Shown: in pieces, positions 1-8,337 of the stretch
Position numbering within the stretch: position 1 is the stretch's first letter
Layout of the letters: each line of letters opens with the position of its first letter
Source of the DNA: Deltaproteobacteria bacterium
GTDB taxonomy: Bacteria > Desulfobacterota > Syntrophia > Syntrophales > JAIPED01
Assembly: GCA_021737325.1 (NCBI GenBank)
Contig: JAIPED010000012.1
Location: forward strand, 1-39,740
DNA length: 39,740 nucleotides
Direction of reading: 5' to 3'
Program-made: the position numbers and the translations under genes
The notes under the pieces: generated by a model
The model's input: only the letters and a program-made list of their open reading frames with translations
Told to the model about the DNA's origin: nothing
The model's database searches: none

Positions 1-1303
1 ATACGGCAAACGATTGCCAAAGCTTACGGTAAAACCCCGCTAAGCGAATTTCTTCGTCAACAATGGCATCGGCTTGCCGGAGGATAGCCAACCTCTTGGG
101 CGAAACAGTGCCGATAATGCGCACCGCCAAGCCAGGTCCAGGAAATGGCTGACGCCAAACCAAGGTTTCGGGCAATCCCAACTCTTTACCCAGTAATCGT
201 ACCTCATCCTTGAAGAGGTGCTTAAGCGGTTCAACAAGCTTCAACTTCATGCGCTTAGGCAACCCACCGACATTGTGATGAGATTTGATAACGACGCTGG
301 GGCCGCCAAAGGCGGATTGGGATTCGATGATATCGGGATAGAGGGTTCCCTGCGCTAGAAACTCCCCATTTTTGATTTTTAGCGCTTCTCTTTCAAAGAC
401 CTTGATAAAGGTTTTCCCGATGATTTTGCGTTTTTTTTCTGGGTCTTCCACTCCCTTGAGGTTAGTTAAAAATTCCTTCCCCGCCCGCGCCACCTTCAGT
501 TTTATACGATAGTGGTTCTGAAACAGATCCTGCACCTGTGCTAGCTCTCCTGCGCGGAGCAACCCGTTATCCACAAAAACGCAGGTGAGCTTGTTGCCAA
601 TGGCTCGTTGTAGCAAAACGGCGGCAACGGATGAATCCACCCCGCCGCTGAGTCCCAGAATAACACCCTTATCGCCAACGGTGTGGCGAATTTCCTCCAC
701 CTCGCTCTTGATGAACGATTTCATTGTCCAATCACGCTGGCAGGCACAGATAGCAAAGAGAAAATTTTTGATGATTTGTTTGCCTTCAGGGGTATGCACA
801 ACCTCGGGATGAAACTGTAACCCGTAGAGCTTCCTTTTTGTATCCGCCATTGCCGCCACGGCGGTGTTGGCGCTTTTCGCCGTAGTCATAAAGCCTGCGG
901 GCAGCTTTGCGATGGAATCTCCATGACTCATCCAACAGCTTGTCTTTGCGGGAACATTGGCAAATACTGGACATTCGCCAAGTAGCTCCAAATCGGCAAA
1001 TCCAAATTCCCTCTTTTGCGAACGGGAAACCTTTCCGCCAAGAGAATGCACCATAAACTGCATCCCGTAGCATATCCCCAAAACGGGTACGCCCAGCGCA
1101 AAGATCCCCTTATCCACCATGGGGCTATTTTTTGCATAAACACTGGCAGGGCCACCAGAAAGGATGATGCCCTCAACAGGTAGCTCTTTAATTTTTTCCA
1201 AAGAAATCGTGGGGGCTTCAATTTGGCAGTAAACGCTGTTTTCACGAACCCTACGGGCGATGAGTTGGTTGTACTGTGAACCAAAATCAATAATTAAAAT
1301 CAC
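1..1303 (-). CDS. guaA: GMP synthase (glutamine-hydrolysing), C-terminus cut by window edge
   Basis: GuaA converts XMP, ATP and glutamine to GMP in the cytoplasm, the last step of guanine nucleotide synthesis. I read it from a GTG at 1303, preceded by AGAGGTG at a good distance; it runs open to the window edge, giving 434 codons of a family of about 510-520. The N-terminal class I amidotransferase domain shows the nucleophile Cys78 in GICYGMQF and an HPEVV catalytic motif. The ATP pyrophosphatase loop LGLSGGVDSS follows. The C-terminal dimerisation domain is only partly present (GGLPKRMKLKLVEPL is seen). The missing end lies outside the window and is not a truncation of the gene. It sits 47 nt downstream of the bestrophin-like gene on the same strand. 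Identification is secure. Confidence 0.96.
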   Translation of the reverse strand, partial: MILIIDFGSQYNQLIARRVRENSVYCQIEAPTISLEKIKELPVEGIILSGGPASVYAKNSPMVDKGIFALGVPVLGICYGMQFMVHSLGGKVSRSQKREFGFADLELLGECPVFANVPAKTSCWMSHGDSIAKLPAGFMTTAKSANTAVAAMADTKRKLYGLQFHPEVVHTPEGKQIIKNFLFAICACQRDWTMKSFIKSEVEEIRHTVGDKGVILGLSGGVDSSVAAVLLQRAIGNKLTCVFVDNGLLRAGELAQVQDLFQNHYRIKLKVARAGKEFLTNLKGVEDPEKKRKIIGKTFIKVFEREALKIKNGEFLAQGTLYPDIIESQSAFGGPSVVIKSHHNVGGLPKRMKLKLVEPLKHLFKDEVRLLGKELGLPETLVWRQPFPGPGLAVRIIGTVSPKRLAILRQADAIVDEEIRLAGFYRKLWQSFAV

Positions 1304-1350
1304 CTGTTAGCACCTCTTTTTTATTTCCGTAAATGACTCTCCCGCGCCCA

Positions 1351-2154
1351 CTACTCCAACCCTAAGTCGCTTTTCTTTTGTTCAAAGCGTAGCTGAAAGT
1401 CCCGTATCGGTTTTAGCGACACCTCGGTGCCCTGTTCCTTACCATCAACATAATCAAAGGGATTGTCCATGTCTTTAATGAGCAAAATCATATAAATGAC
1501 CACGAATGAAACCATCAAGGTAAAGAAAATTGCTTCGTAGAACGGTTCTATCTTAATCAACAACATCCCCAAAATTAAGAAAACCGCTAGAATTTCCAGA
1601 ATGACATAGGCCGAGACAATAAAATCGGTTTCCCTAACGGTATGAATGCGCCCGATTATTTTTCTGATACTGTTCTGCTCAACTTTCATCTTGGCAATAA
1701 ACGGCACCTGAGTAAATTCTTCCAGGGAGGTAAAATGTTCCGTTAGCGCAGAAATTTTATCCATTAAGGCGCGAGTGCGTTCCTTGCGGTTAAACCAGTT
1801 CAAAAGAGAATCTAAGAAATCGCTATAGAAAAGGATAAAATTTTTCACCGCCAACTGGCATTCTGGGGAAGCAAATTTTTTGCCCTTGATGATCGTATTT
1901 ACCTCATCTTGGATGGATTCCAACGCAGAGGCGATTTCTGTAGGAAGTTTTTCACTCTCCTTATAGTCGCTCATTACCCCCGAGGAAAGAAAGCCAATGA
2001 GAAAAATCGTGGCAGCAACAATGCTGGTAAAGAAGGGGTTGATTCCCAGCGGCTCAAAATGGCAAAAATGTAAAGCCAGCTTGATTGTTCCCACCAAAAT
2101 AAGAAACGGTAACACTTTTATCGTTAACGCCCACTTGTTGTTCGCCATAGCCAT
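1351..2154 (-). CDS. Bestrophin-like (DUF4239-type) four-helix membrane protein
   Basis: This 267-residue protein has two hydrophobic helices near the N-terminus (about residues 11-30 and 40-60), a charged central region of about 110 residues, and two more helices (about 180-200 and 205-227). It ends in a soluble tail. The segment after helix 2 (GFLSSGVMSDYKESEKLP) and the segment LIKDMDNPF after helix 4 resemble bestrophin and DUF4239 channel-like proteins, where a D-x-D-N-P-F type motif follows a helix. That assignment is from memory of the family and is moderate; an anion-channel role would be inference. Translation starts at ATG 2154 behind GGCGGAG. The gene is followed directly by guaA on the same strand, with no visible functional link. 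Confidence 0.6.
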   Translation of the reverse strand: MAMANNKWALTIKVLPFLILVGTIKLALHFCHFEPLGINPFFTSIVAATIFLIGFLSSGVMSDYKESEKLPTEIASALESIQDEVNTIIKGKKFASPECQLAVKNFILFYSDFLDSLLNWFNRKERTRALMDKISALTEHFTSLEEFTQVPFIAKMKVEQNSIRKIIGRIHTVRETDFIVSAYVILEILAVFLILGMLLIKIEPFYEAIFFTLMVSFVVIYMILLIKDMDNPFDYVDGKEQGTEVSLKPIRDFQLRFEQKKSDLGLE

Positions 2155-2177
2155 ATATACTCCGCCTTATTTAATTA

Positions 2178-2350
2178 TAGAGACTTTTGCACAACCTATT
2201 CTTCCAAACAGTAACGGAAGCAGGATCTTGTTTGCTTGTTCAAATAACCGAATTACTTCAGACACATCTGGATTCCCGCTGGAGCCTGCACTCGTGAAAA
2301 CGGGTGCGGGAATGACCGTCGAAAACAAGGCGGCGCAATTGTGCAAGCAT
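2178..2350. repeat. Degraded MITE-like inverted-repeat element, copy A
   Basis: The segment begins with GAGACTTTTGCACAACC and ends with AATTGTGCAAG, so its ends are imperfect inverted repeats (TTGCACAA against TTGTGCAA). Inside lie TCTGGATTCCCGCT and GCGGGAATGACCGTCGAAAA, a palindromic ATTCCCGC...GCGGGAAT core with about 24 extra nt in the loop compared with copy B. The core, the GTCGAAAACAAGGC block and the GTGCAAG end recur at 28471-28531. The termini look like those of IS5-group elements; that origin is inference. Confidence 0.6.
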
Positions 2351-2549
2351 CTTCTATCTATTGTGTGTCCACGCGGCGGTGGAATACATAAAAGCAGGGT
2401 TTTAGGGAACTATTTTTTGAGGTTATTTTGGCGGGAATTACAGAAAGAAGCAGGGGTAATGCGGGTTTTGGTTTGTTTCTCGCAAGGAGCGCTAAGAGCG
2501 CCAAGGCATCTGTTCTCGTTTTTCTTGGCGGGCTCTGCGAACAGCAAAG

Positions 2550-2580
2550 CGGGGGGCATCCTCATGGAGGATACCCCCCG
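2550..2580 (-). terminator. Strong GC hairpin downstream of the bcd operon
   Basis: Six G residues and ATCCTC pair with GAGGAT and six C residues across a 3-nt loop, with one C/A mismatch. It lies 13 nt after the stop codon of the acyl-CoA dehydrogenase gene, where an operon terminator is expected. No T-tract follows on the minus strand, so this is either an atypical intrinsic terminator or an mRNA 3-prime stabilising stem. Confidence 0.5.
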
Positions 2581-2593
2581 TAGATGGTGGATC

Positions 2594-3742
2594 TTAGCGC
2601 ATTTCTAAAAGCTTGCGGGCAATGACCACTCGCTGAATTTCGTTGGTCCCTTCGTATATCTGGCAAATTTTGGCATCGCGCATATGTCTCTCGGCGGGGT
2701 ACTCTTTACAATATCCATAGCCGCCAAAAATTTGGACACCTTCAATTGCCGCTTGCATCGCCACATCGGAGGCATACATCTTCGCCATGGCAGATTCCTT
2801 TTCAAAATCAAGGTGGTTATCCTCCAACCATGCCGCCCGTAAGAGCAACAGTTCGGCAGCGTCTAATTCCGTTGCCATGTCGGCAAGTTTGAATTGAATT
2901 GCTTGGAAGGTGGCAATGGGTTTGCCAAACTGCACCCGTTCCTTGGCATAGTTTAGCGCATCCTCTAAAGCGGCTTTACCAATGCCGCAAGCCTGAGAGC
3001 CGATGCCAATTCTGCCCGCATCCAAGGAAGACAGCATTTGCTTAAATCCCTGTCCTTCCTTCCCCAAGAGGTTGGCCACAGGAACTTCAGCATCTTCAAA
3101 CACCAATTCCGAAGTACCGGAAGCGAGAATTCCCATCTTTTCTTCAATTTTACCTACCGAAAATCCCTTGGTATTTTTCAAATCCACCACCAGATTGATA
3201 ACTCCCTTGTAGCCCTTGCTGGGATCCGTAGTTGCTGCCAAAACGCAGTAGCTAGCTACATTGCCATTGGTGATGAAGGTTTTGGTGCCGTTGACGATAT
3301 ATTTATCGCCCTTTAATTCCGCCCGGCATTTCAGTGCGGCAGCGTCGGAACCTGCGGAAGCTTCCGTTAAGCCGTAGCATCCCTCCGCCTTACCACCAGC
3401 AACAGGTGCCAGAAATTGGAGTTTTTGTTCGTGGGTGCCGTAGGTGTTGAGCGGATAGCCATAGAGCGAATTATTCACGGAAACGATAACTCCTGTACTC
3501 GCGCAAGCCTTAGAAATAGCAATCATGCAGTGCACATAGGTAACCGTATCCATGCCCGCACCGCCATATTCCACAGGGGTAGAAACACCCATAATTCCCA
3601 TTGCGCCCAGTTTACGGCAAATCTCCTCGGGGTGTCGATGGGTATGATCAAGCTCTGCGGCAATGGGTTTAATCTCCGCTTCGGCAAATTTGGTTACCAT
3701 GTCCTTTACCATTTGTTGTTCATCGGTAAGTGCAAAATTCAT
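2594..3742 (-). CDS. bcd: Short-chain (butyryl-CoA type) acyl-CoA dehydrogenase
   Basis: This flavoenzyme oxidises butyryl-CoA-like thioesters to enoyl-CoA, or runs in reverse with an electron-transfer flavoprotein partner. The 382 residues match the family length. Visible motifs are ACASTGVIVSVNNS in the N-terminal helical domain, YGLTEASAGSD at the flavin-binding beta domain, GRIGIGSQACGI, RVQFGKP, and the catalytic base Glu364 in IYEGTNEIQ near the C-terminus. The start at 3742 follows AAAGGA. It is the last gene of a minus-strand run ligase-thiolase-crotonase-dehydrogenase, with 40 nt to crotonase. No etfAB lies in the window. The exact chain length is not readable from sequence alone, but the neighbours favour C4. 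Confidence 0.9.
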   Translation of the reverse strand: MNFALTDEQQMVKDMVTKFAEAEIKPIAAELDHTHRHPEEICRKLGAMGIMGVSTPVEYGGAGMDTVTYVHCMIAISKACASTGVIVSVNNSLYGYPLNTYGTHEQKLQFLAPVAGGKAEGCYGLTEASAGSDAAALKCRAELKGDKYIVNGTKTFITNGNVASYCVLAATTDPSKGYKGVINLVVDLKNTKGFSVGKIEEKMGILASGTSELVFEDAEVPVANLLGKEGQGFKQMLSSLDAGRIGIGSQACGIGKAALEDALNYAKERVQFGKPIATFQAIQFKLADMATELDAAELLLLRAAWLEDNHLDFEKESAMAKMYASDVAMQAAIEGVQIFGGYGYCKEYPAERHMRDAKICQIYEGTNEIQRVVIARKLLEMR

Positions 3743-3782
3743 AGTCTGATCCTTTCACCTAGTTTTTAATTTTTTTGTAGTG

Positions 3783-4562
3783 TTAACAACCCTTAAATGT
3801 TGGTCGGCGTTTCTCCAAAAAGGCTTTCATGCCTTCCTTCTGATCGTCGGTGCTAAAACATTGTGCGCAGGATTTAACCTCCAGCCTGATGGCGTTATCC
3901 AAGCCGATATCGTAGCCGTAGTTGATGGAATGCTTCGCCATTTTCAACGCAAAACTCGGCAAAGCCGCCATTTTACTGGCCACCTTTCGTGCTTCTTCCA
4001 CAAGCTGGTCAGCAGGATAGAGCCTGTTTACCAAGCCAATTTCGTAGGCTCGTTGCGCGGTGATTTGATCTCCCGTCATGATGATTTCTTTAGCCCTGCC
4101 AAAACCAATGAGGCGGGAAAGCCTTTGTGTTCCTCCCCATCCGGGAATCAGGCCGATTAAAATTTCGGGCTGGCCAAAGCGAGCTTTCTCGGAAGCGAAG
4201 CGCATATCGCAGGCCATTGCTATTTCCGTTCCCCCGCCGAGAGCGAAGCCATTAACCGCCGCGATGGAAGGTTTCGCCAGGGTTTCCAATGTTCTTAGCG
4301 TCTCGTTGCCCAACTCCATAAATTCCATTGCCTCTTGCGGGCGCATGTTTTGCATTTCCGAGATATCCGCCCCCGCGATAAAAGCCTTATCGCCCGCCCC
4401 TGTAAGCAACAAGACCTTAACACCTTCGTCATGCTTACAAATGCGGACTATTTCCGCCAGTTCCTTCATCGTCTCCGAGTTCATCGCATTAAGCGCCTGC
4501 GGGCGGTTGAAGGTAATTGTTGCCACACCATCGGCAACGCTAAAAATTATGTTCTTGAACAT
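3783..4562 (-). CDS. crt: Enoyl-CoA hydratase / crotonase
   Basis: It hydrates crotonyl-CoA to 3-hydroxybutyryl-CoA, or the reverse, in the cytoplasm. The 259 residues have typical crotonase architecture. The oxyanion hole is built by AFIAGADISEM (about 60-70) and GFALGGGTE (105-113). The two catalytic glutamates are Glu113 in GGGTEIA and Glu133 in GQPEI. GWGGTQRL follows as in the family. The start at 4562 has a strong AAAGGAGG site. It lies between the thiolase (91 nt upstream) and the butyryl-CoA dehydrogenase (40 nt downstream), so one operon is likely. No 3-hydroxyacyl-CoA dehydrogenase is present here, so the pathway needs one encoded elsewhere. Confidence 0.92.
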   Translation of the reverse strand: MFKNIIFSVADGVATITFNRPQALNAMNSETMKELAEIVRICKHDEGVKVLLLTGAGDKAFIAGADISEMQNMRPQEAMEFMELGNETLRTLETLAKPSIAAVNGFALGGGTEIAMACDMRFASEKARFGQPEILIGLIPGWGGTQRLSRLIGFGRAKEIIMTGDQITAQRAYEIGLVNRLYPADQLVEEARKVASKMAALPSFALKMAKHSINYGYDIGLDNAIRLEVKSCAQCFSTDDQKEGMKAFLEKRRPTFKGC

Positions 4563-4653
4563 CCGCTCCTCCTTTACTTTTTTTTGTTTTCCCCCACCAT
4601 CCGATGGTTACGGGTTGATTTTTCCCCTCTCCTAGCCACCAAACAATATGAAC

Positions 4654-5943
4654 CTAGAGCGCTTCTAAAGCCATGCTCATTCCCATGCCACCGCCAATAC
4701 AAAGTGATGCCAAACCATATTTAACATTGCGTTTTTTCATCTGCATTGCCAGCGTGTAGGTGATGCGAGCTCCTGTACAGCCAATCGGATGCCCAATGGA
4801 AACGCCACTGCCATTTACATTGCAAATGTCTTGGCTAATTCCCAGTTCCTGCATACAAGCTAGCGCCTGTACCGCAAAGGCTTCATTTAGTTCAAAAAGA
4901 CCAAAATCGGCGATGCTCATTCCCAGCTTTTTAAGGAGCTTGCGCGTTGCGGGGATTGGCCCCAATCCCATATAGGCGGGATCAACGCCGCCCGAGGCGT
5001 AGCCAATAATTTTCGCCAAAGGTTTAATGCCTAGTTCTTTCGCTTTGTCCGCGCTCATTACCACCACGGCACAGGCCGCATCGTTAATCCCCGAGGCGTT
5101 GCCTGCGGTAACTGAGCCGTCTTTTTTGAAAACCGTTGCTAATTTTGCCATTTTTTCTGGCGAGGTATCCATGGGGCGTTCGTCAACGGCAAAGGACAGA
5201 GGATCTCCCTTTTTCTGCGGGATGACAACAGGAACAATCTCCTCGGCGATGGTCCCATCAGCAATAGCCTTACGGGCACGGAGATGCGAGTTATAAGCCA
5301 ACTCATCTTGCTCCGTACGGGAAATGTTATACAGTGCGGCAATATTTTCGGCCGTCATACCCATGTGATAACCATTGAAAATCTCGTAGAGACCGTCATG
5401 CACCATCAAGTCGGTAATTTTGCCAAAGGGCATGGACATCCGATAACCCCATCGCGCATCGGTCAACGCAAAGGGAATGTTGCTCATGTTCTCCATCCCT
5501 CCTGCGATGATGATCTCCGCATTGTCCGCCATGATGGCATCTGTCGCCATACCGATGGCCTTCATTCCCGAAGCGCACACCTTGTTGATGGTTACCGCCG
5601 CCGTTTCTTCGGGAAGACCAGCAAAGATAGTTGCCTGTCTGCCAGGGTTTTGCCCCTGCGCGGCACCGACAACATTCCCCATGATTACCTCATCAAAATA
5701 AGCGGGCTTCAAGGCTTGATCGTATTTGTAGTACTTCTTTTGGATTTCCGTCATTTCAAACTCGCCCAACGCGTTACAGCGACATTTTTTTAAAGCATCG
5801 CTGATGGCGGGACGCAAACCCGCCCGCTTGATTGCTTCCGCAATGACAAGAGCGCCCATTGAAACAACACTTACGCCTTTGAGCGATCCGCCAAACTCAC
5901 CGACCGCCGTCCTGGCCCCACTAACGATAACAACATCTTTCAT
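4654..5943 (-). CDS. Thiolase (acetyl-CoA C-acetyltransferase type) with an N-terminal insertion
   Basis: It catalyses thiolytic cleavage of acetoacetyl-CoA or its formation from two acetyl-CoA. The catalytic residues are visible: Cys123 in KVCASGMKA, His385 in GHPIGCTGAR, Cys415 in SLCIGGGMG, and the NEAFAVQ loop. At 429 residues it is about 35 longer than the common 392-residue enzyme. The extra stretch lies between AGLRPAI (about 42) and DEVIMGNV (about 84) and contains Cys54 and Cys56 and a charged EIQKKYYKYDQ helix. The start follows AAGGGAGGGG. It belongs to the same minus-strand operon as crotonase and the dehydrogenase, and its ATG overlaps a possible shifted stop of the upstream ligase. 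Confidence 0.92.
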   Translation of the reverse strand: MKDVVIVSGARTAVGEFGGSLKGVSVVSMGALVIAEAIKRAGLRPAISDALKKCRCNALGEFEMTEIQKKYYKYDQALKPAYFDEVIMGNVVGAAQGQNPGRQATIFAGLPEETAAVTINKVCASGMKAIGMATDAIMADNAEIIIAGGMENMSNIPFALTDARWGYRMSMPFGKITDLMVHDGLYEIFNGYHMGMTAENIAALYNISRTEQDELAYNSHLRARKAIADGTIAEEIVPVVIPQKKGDPLSFAVDERPMDTSPEKMAKLATVFKKDGSVTAGNASGINDAACAVVVMSADKAKELGIKPLAKIIGYASGGVDPAYMGLGPIPATRKLLKKLGMSIADFGLFELNEAFAVQALACMQELGISQDICNVNGSGVSIGHPIGCTGARITYTLAMQMKKRNVKYGLASLCIGGGMGMSMALEAL

Positions 5944-5994
5944 TTTTCCCCTCCCTTGATGGATTTTTCTGTTAAAATTTTGCTTAAGTAAGCC

Positions 5995-7422
5995 CTATGA
6001 AAAAAATTCAAACTCTCGTGGCACCTTGTAGGGGGAAAGTTGTTTCCGCGCAAAGCGTAACAACTCCCGCTCATCGACGGTAGAACCGTCGGCTACGGTC
6101 AGCTTGGCACACACGATTTCGCCCCGCAGAGGATCGCTCTTACCAAACACGACCGCCTCTTTCACCCCTGGAAACGATGACAAGACATCTTCCACTTCCT
6201 GTGGATAGACATTAAACCCGCTGGTAATCACCATGCGTTTTTTTAAGCCTTCAAAGAAATAATAGCCTTCTTCATCAATGCGCACCAAATCACCCGTGCG
6301 TAACCACCCATCGGCAGAAAGAACCTCCGCTGTAGCCTCGGGAGCGTTATGGTACCCCCTCATTACATTGGGGCCTTTAATGAGTAGCTCTCCGATCTGC
6401 CCAACGGTCAGCACCGTGCCACCATCTCCGACTATCTTGGCCTCCACAGCAGCAATGGGGGTGCCGAAAGAGCCCGGCTTATAGGCTCCGTGGATTTTGG
6501 AGGAGATAGATACCGGAGAAGCCTCAGTTAAGCCATATCCCTCCCACAGGCGAAAACCAAATCTTTGTTCAAAAGCAATGAGCAAATCTTTGGGAGCCGC
6601 GCAACCACCTGTTATCCCAAATCTGAGAGAGCTAATATCAAACTCTTCAATCCTCTCCTGAAAGAGCATTCCCCAGAAGAGACGGGGGACTCCGGCGATG
6701 TAGGTTACCTTTTCCCGAGTGATGGTCGCAAAAATCCCCACCAGGGTAAATGTCTCCATAATGACGACACTGCCGCCCACATTCAGGATGGAGAGGAGGT
6801 TGGCGACAATACCAAAGGCGTGGAAAAAGGGGATGACCGCTATTGCCCTATCTGTGGGCTGGGCATTGAAGCATTCCGCAAGCAATGGGGTTTGCGAAAG
6901 CAGATTGCCATGGGTTAGCTGTGCTCCCAGGGCTTTACCGGACAGCCCTGCGGTATAAATCATCACCGCCGTATCTTCTCTTCCGATATCCGGTGGGACA
7001 AATTTTTTATGGTTTTGGGGAATTGTCCCGACGGAGCTCAAGGATAAACATGTTGGGCAAGGGGGAAATATCTCACGGAGATCGCTAACTTTTTTTTCCT
7101 GATCGGGGCGAGCGATAATAAGTTTCGCGCCGCTATCCTCGGCGATATGACGCAATTCGCGGGGGGTGGAAACTGTGGACACCTTCACCGCTGTGGCTCC
7201 ACAGGCGATGATGGCAAAGTAGGAAACAACAAACTCCAGACAATTGGGGAGCATCAGGATCACCTTGTCTCCCTTTTTTATCCCCTGCGTCTGGAGATGC
7301 CCAGCAAAGCCAAAGACTAGCTCTGCGAGCTCCTGGTAGGTCAATCTTTCTTCTTCTTGTATCAGGGCAACGCTCTTGGCGTATTCACCACAACGCTTCT
7401 GAAACCACACTACTAAGTTCAT
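5995..7422 (-). CDS. AMP-forming acyl-CoA ligase, lacking the C-terminal A10 motif
   Basis: The family activates carboxylic acids to acyl-adenylates and then acyl-CoA. I chose the ATG at 7422 (protein begins MNLVVWFQKRC) because AAAGGACGGC precedes it; the frame opens 14 codons earlier. Visible motifs are a degenerate phosphate loop TAGLSGKALG (residues 157-166), EGYGLTEASP, GWLRTGDL, the hinge GLKKRMVITSGFNVYP, and SPYKVPREFEF. Translation then stops at TAG 5995-5997, just before the place of the conserved P-x-x-x-x-G-K motif whose lysine catalyses adenylation. A run of seven T precedes the stop; removing one T extends the frame 19 codons and ends it at a TGA overlapping the thiolase ATG. 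So this is a shortened, frameshifted or inactive ligase. It is the first gene of the beta-oxidation run, 88 nt after purQ. Confidence 0.8.
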   Translation of the reverse strand: MNLVVWFQKRCGEYAKSVALIQEEERLTYQELAELVFGFAGHLQTQGIKKGDKVILMLPNCLEFVVSYFAIIACGATAVKVSTVSTPRELRHIAEDSGAKLIIARPDQEKKVSDLREIFPPCPTCLSLSSVGTIPQNHKKFVPPDIGREDTAVMIYTAGLSGKALGAQLTHGNLLSQTPLLAECFNAQPTDRAIAVIPFFHAFGIVANLLSILNVGGSVVIMETFTLVGIFATITREKVTYIAGVPRLFWGMLFQERIEEFDISSLRFGITGGCAAPKDLLIAFEQRFGFRLWEGYGLTEASPVSISSKIHGAYKPGSFGTPIAAVEAKIVGDGGTVLTVGQIGELLIKGPNVMRGYHNAPEATAEVLSADGWLRTGDLVRIDEEGYYFFEGLKKRMVITSGFNVYPQEVEDVLSSFPGVKEAVVFGKSDPLRGEIVCAKLTVADGSTVDERELLRFARKQLSPYKVPREFEFFS

Positions 7423-7510
7423 GCCGTCCTTTTTCTCCTTCCCCCTTGGTGGTACACCTTCCATACCAATCTACAAACACCGATATGCATCCGTCTGCTG
7501 GCAAACATTG

Positions 7511-8326
7511 TTATAACTCGGTCCGCGCAAAGGCCACGGCGTTCTTGAAAAGCAATAATCCCATCCCCTCTTCGGGCAAACGCTCTCGCGTCCACCGAGG
7601 ATGGTTGGTGTAGTGCAAATAAGCCTCGGGGTGGGGCATCAACCCTAGGATCCTTCCCGAAGGACTGCAAATCCCCGCAATGGCATTTACCGCTCCATTC
7701 GGATTGTAAGGATACTCCATCGTGGGCGAGAGAAAATCGGCACGGCTGTAACGAAGGGCAACCAAATTATTCTTTTCTATCCCCTCTAGACTTTCTGCAT
7801 CGCGAGTAACAAACTTTCCTTCCCCGTGCCGCACTGGCAAATAAAGACCCGCAAGCCCACGGGTAAAAATGCAGGGAGAGGAGCTGTTCACCTGAAGGGA
7901 CACCCAACGATCTTCAAATTTGCCCGAATCGTTGTTCGTGAGCGTAGCTATCTGGTCATAACTACCGTTTAGTAAAGGTAAAAATCCTAATTTCACCAAC
8001 AGTTGAAATCCGTTGCAGACAGCGAGGATCAATTTCCCCGCCGCGATAAATCGGGTAAATTGCTCTAATAATAGTTCCTGAGTTCCAAAAACACTACTAT
8101 GGCGGATTCTGTTTGCCGCCGCTTTGGCCGCGCCCAGATCATCACCATCCAAAAAGCCGCCCGGCAGGTTAAGAAAATTATAATCGTCAAGGCGCACCTC
8201 CCCATGAAGGAGCGAGCTTATGTGTACAATATCCGCTTTATCCGCGCCCGCCAGGATGCAAGCCTGGCGCATCTCAACCTCGCAGTTGGTTCCATTGCCG
8301 GTAATAATTATCGCTTTTACTGCCAC
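7511..8326 (-). CDS. purQ: Phosphoribosylformylglycinamidine synthase, glutaminase subunit
   Basis: It supplies ammonia from glutamine to PurL for conversion of FGAR to FGAM, step four of purine synthesis. The 271 residues form a class I amidotransferase: catalytic Cys104 in LAVCNGFQLL, PGGF oxyanion-strand region at about 55, and the His-Glu pair in MPHPEAYLH. The start is a GTG at 8326 with AAGGCGG six bases upstream; the site overlaps the purL stop region. Only 11 nt separate it from purL, so the subunits are co-translated. At 271 residues it is longer than the roughly 230-residue Bacillus form and resembles the type paired with large PurL proteins. Confidence 0.94.
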   Translation of the reverse strand: MAVKAIIITGNGTNCEVEMRQACILAGADKADIVHISSLLHGEVRLDDYNFLNLPGGFLDGDDLGAAKAAANRIRHSSVFGTQELLLEQFTRFIAAGKLILAVCNGFQLLVKLGFLPLLNGSYDQIATLTNNDSGKFEDRWVSLQVNSSSPCIFTRGLAGLYLPVRHGEGKFVTRDAESLEGIEKNNLVALRYSRADFLSPTMEYPYNPNGAVNAIAGICSPSGRILGLMPHPEAYLHYTNHPRWTRERLPEEGMGLLLFKNAVAFARTEL

Positions 8327-8337
8327 TTTAATCCGCC

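Larger units (their letters stand above)
2155..2593. other. 439-nt intergenic region with repeat remnants
   Basis: No convincing gene. It holds a degraded inverted-repeat element (2178-2350) related to one near 28.4 kb, a stretch at about 2495-2540 of short rearranged GC-rich motifs (gagcgctaagagcgccaa and similar), and a long GC-rich hairpin at 2550-2580. A plus-strand open frame covers part of this region but starts inside the bestrophin-like gene on the opposite strand and resembles nothing known. Confidence 0.6.

Noticed and set aside
786-1290. Two minus-strand open frames that look like separate genes
   Set aside because: They are out of frame with GuaA, which reads continuously from 1303 through this stretch with all its motifs.
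1997-2608. Plus-strand frame of 203 codons
   Set aside because: It starts inside the bestrophin-like gene on the other strand, crosses a repeat element and a hairpin, and resembles no protein family.
5995-6006. Programmed frameshift in the acyl-CoA ligase
   Set aside because: A T7 run alone is not enough; no stimulatory stem or conserved signal is visible, so I keep it only as an open question in the findings.
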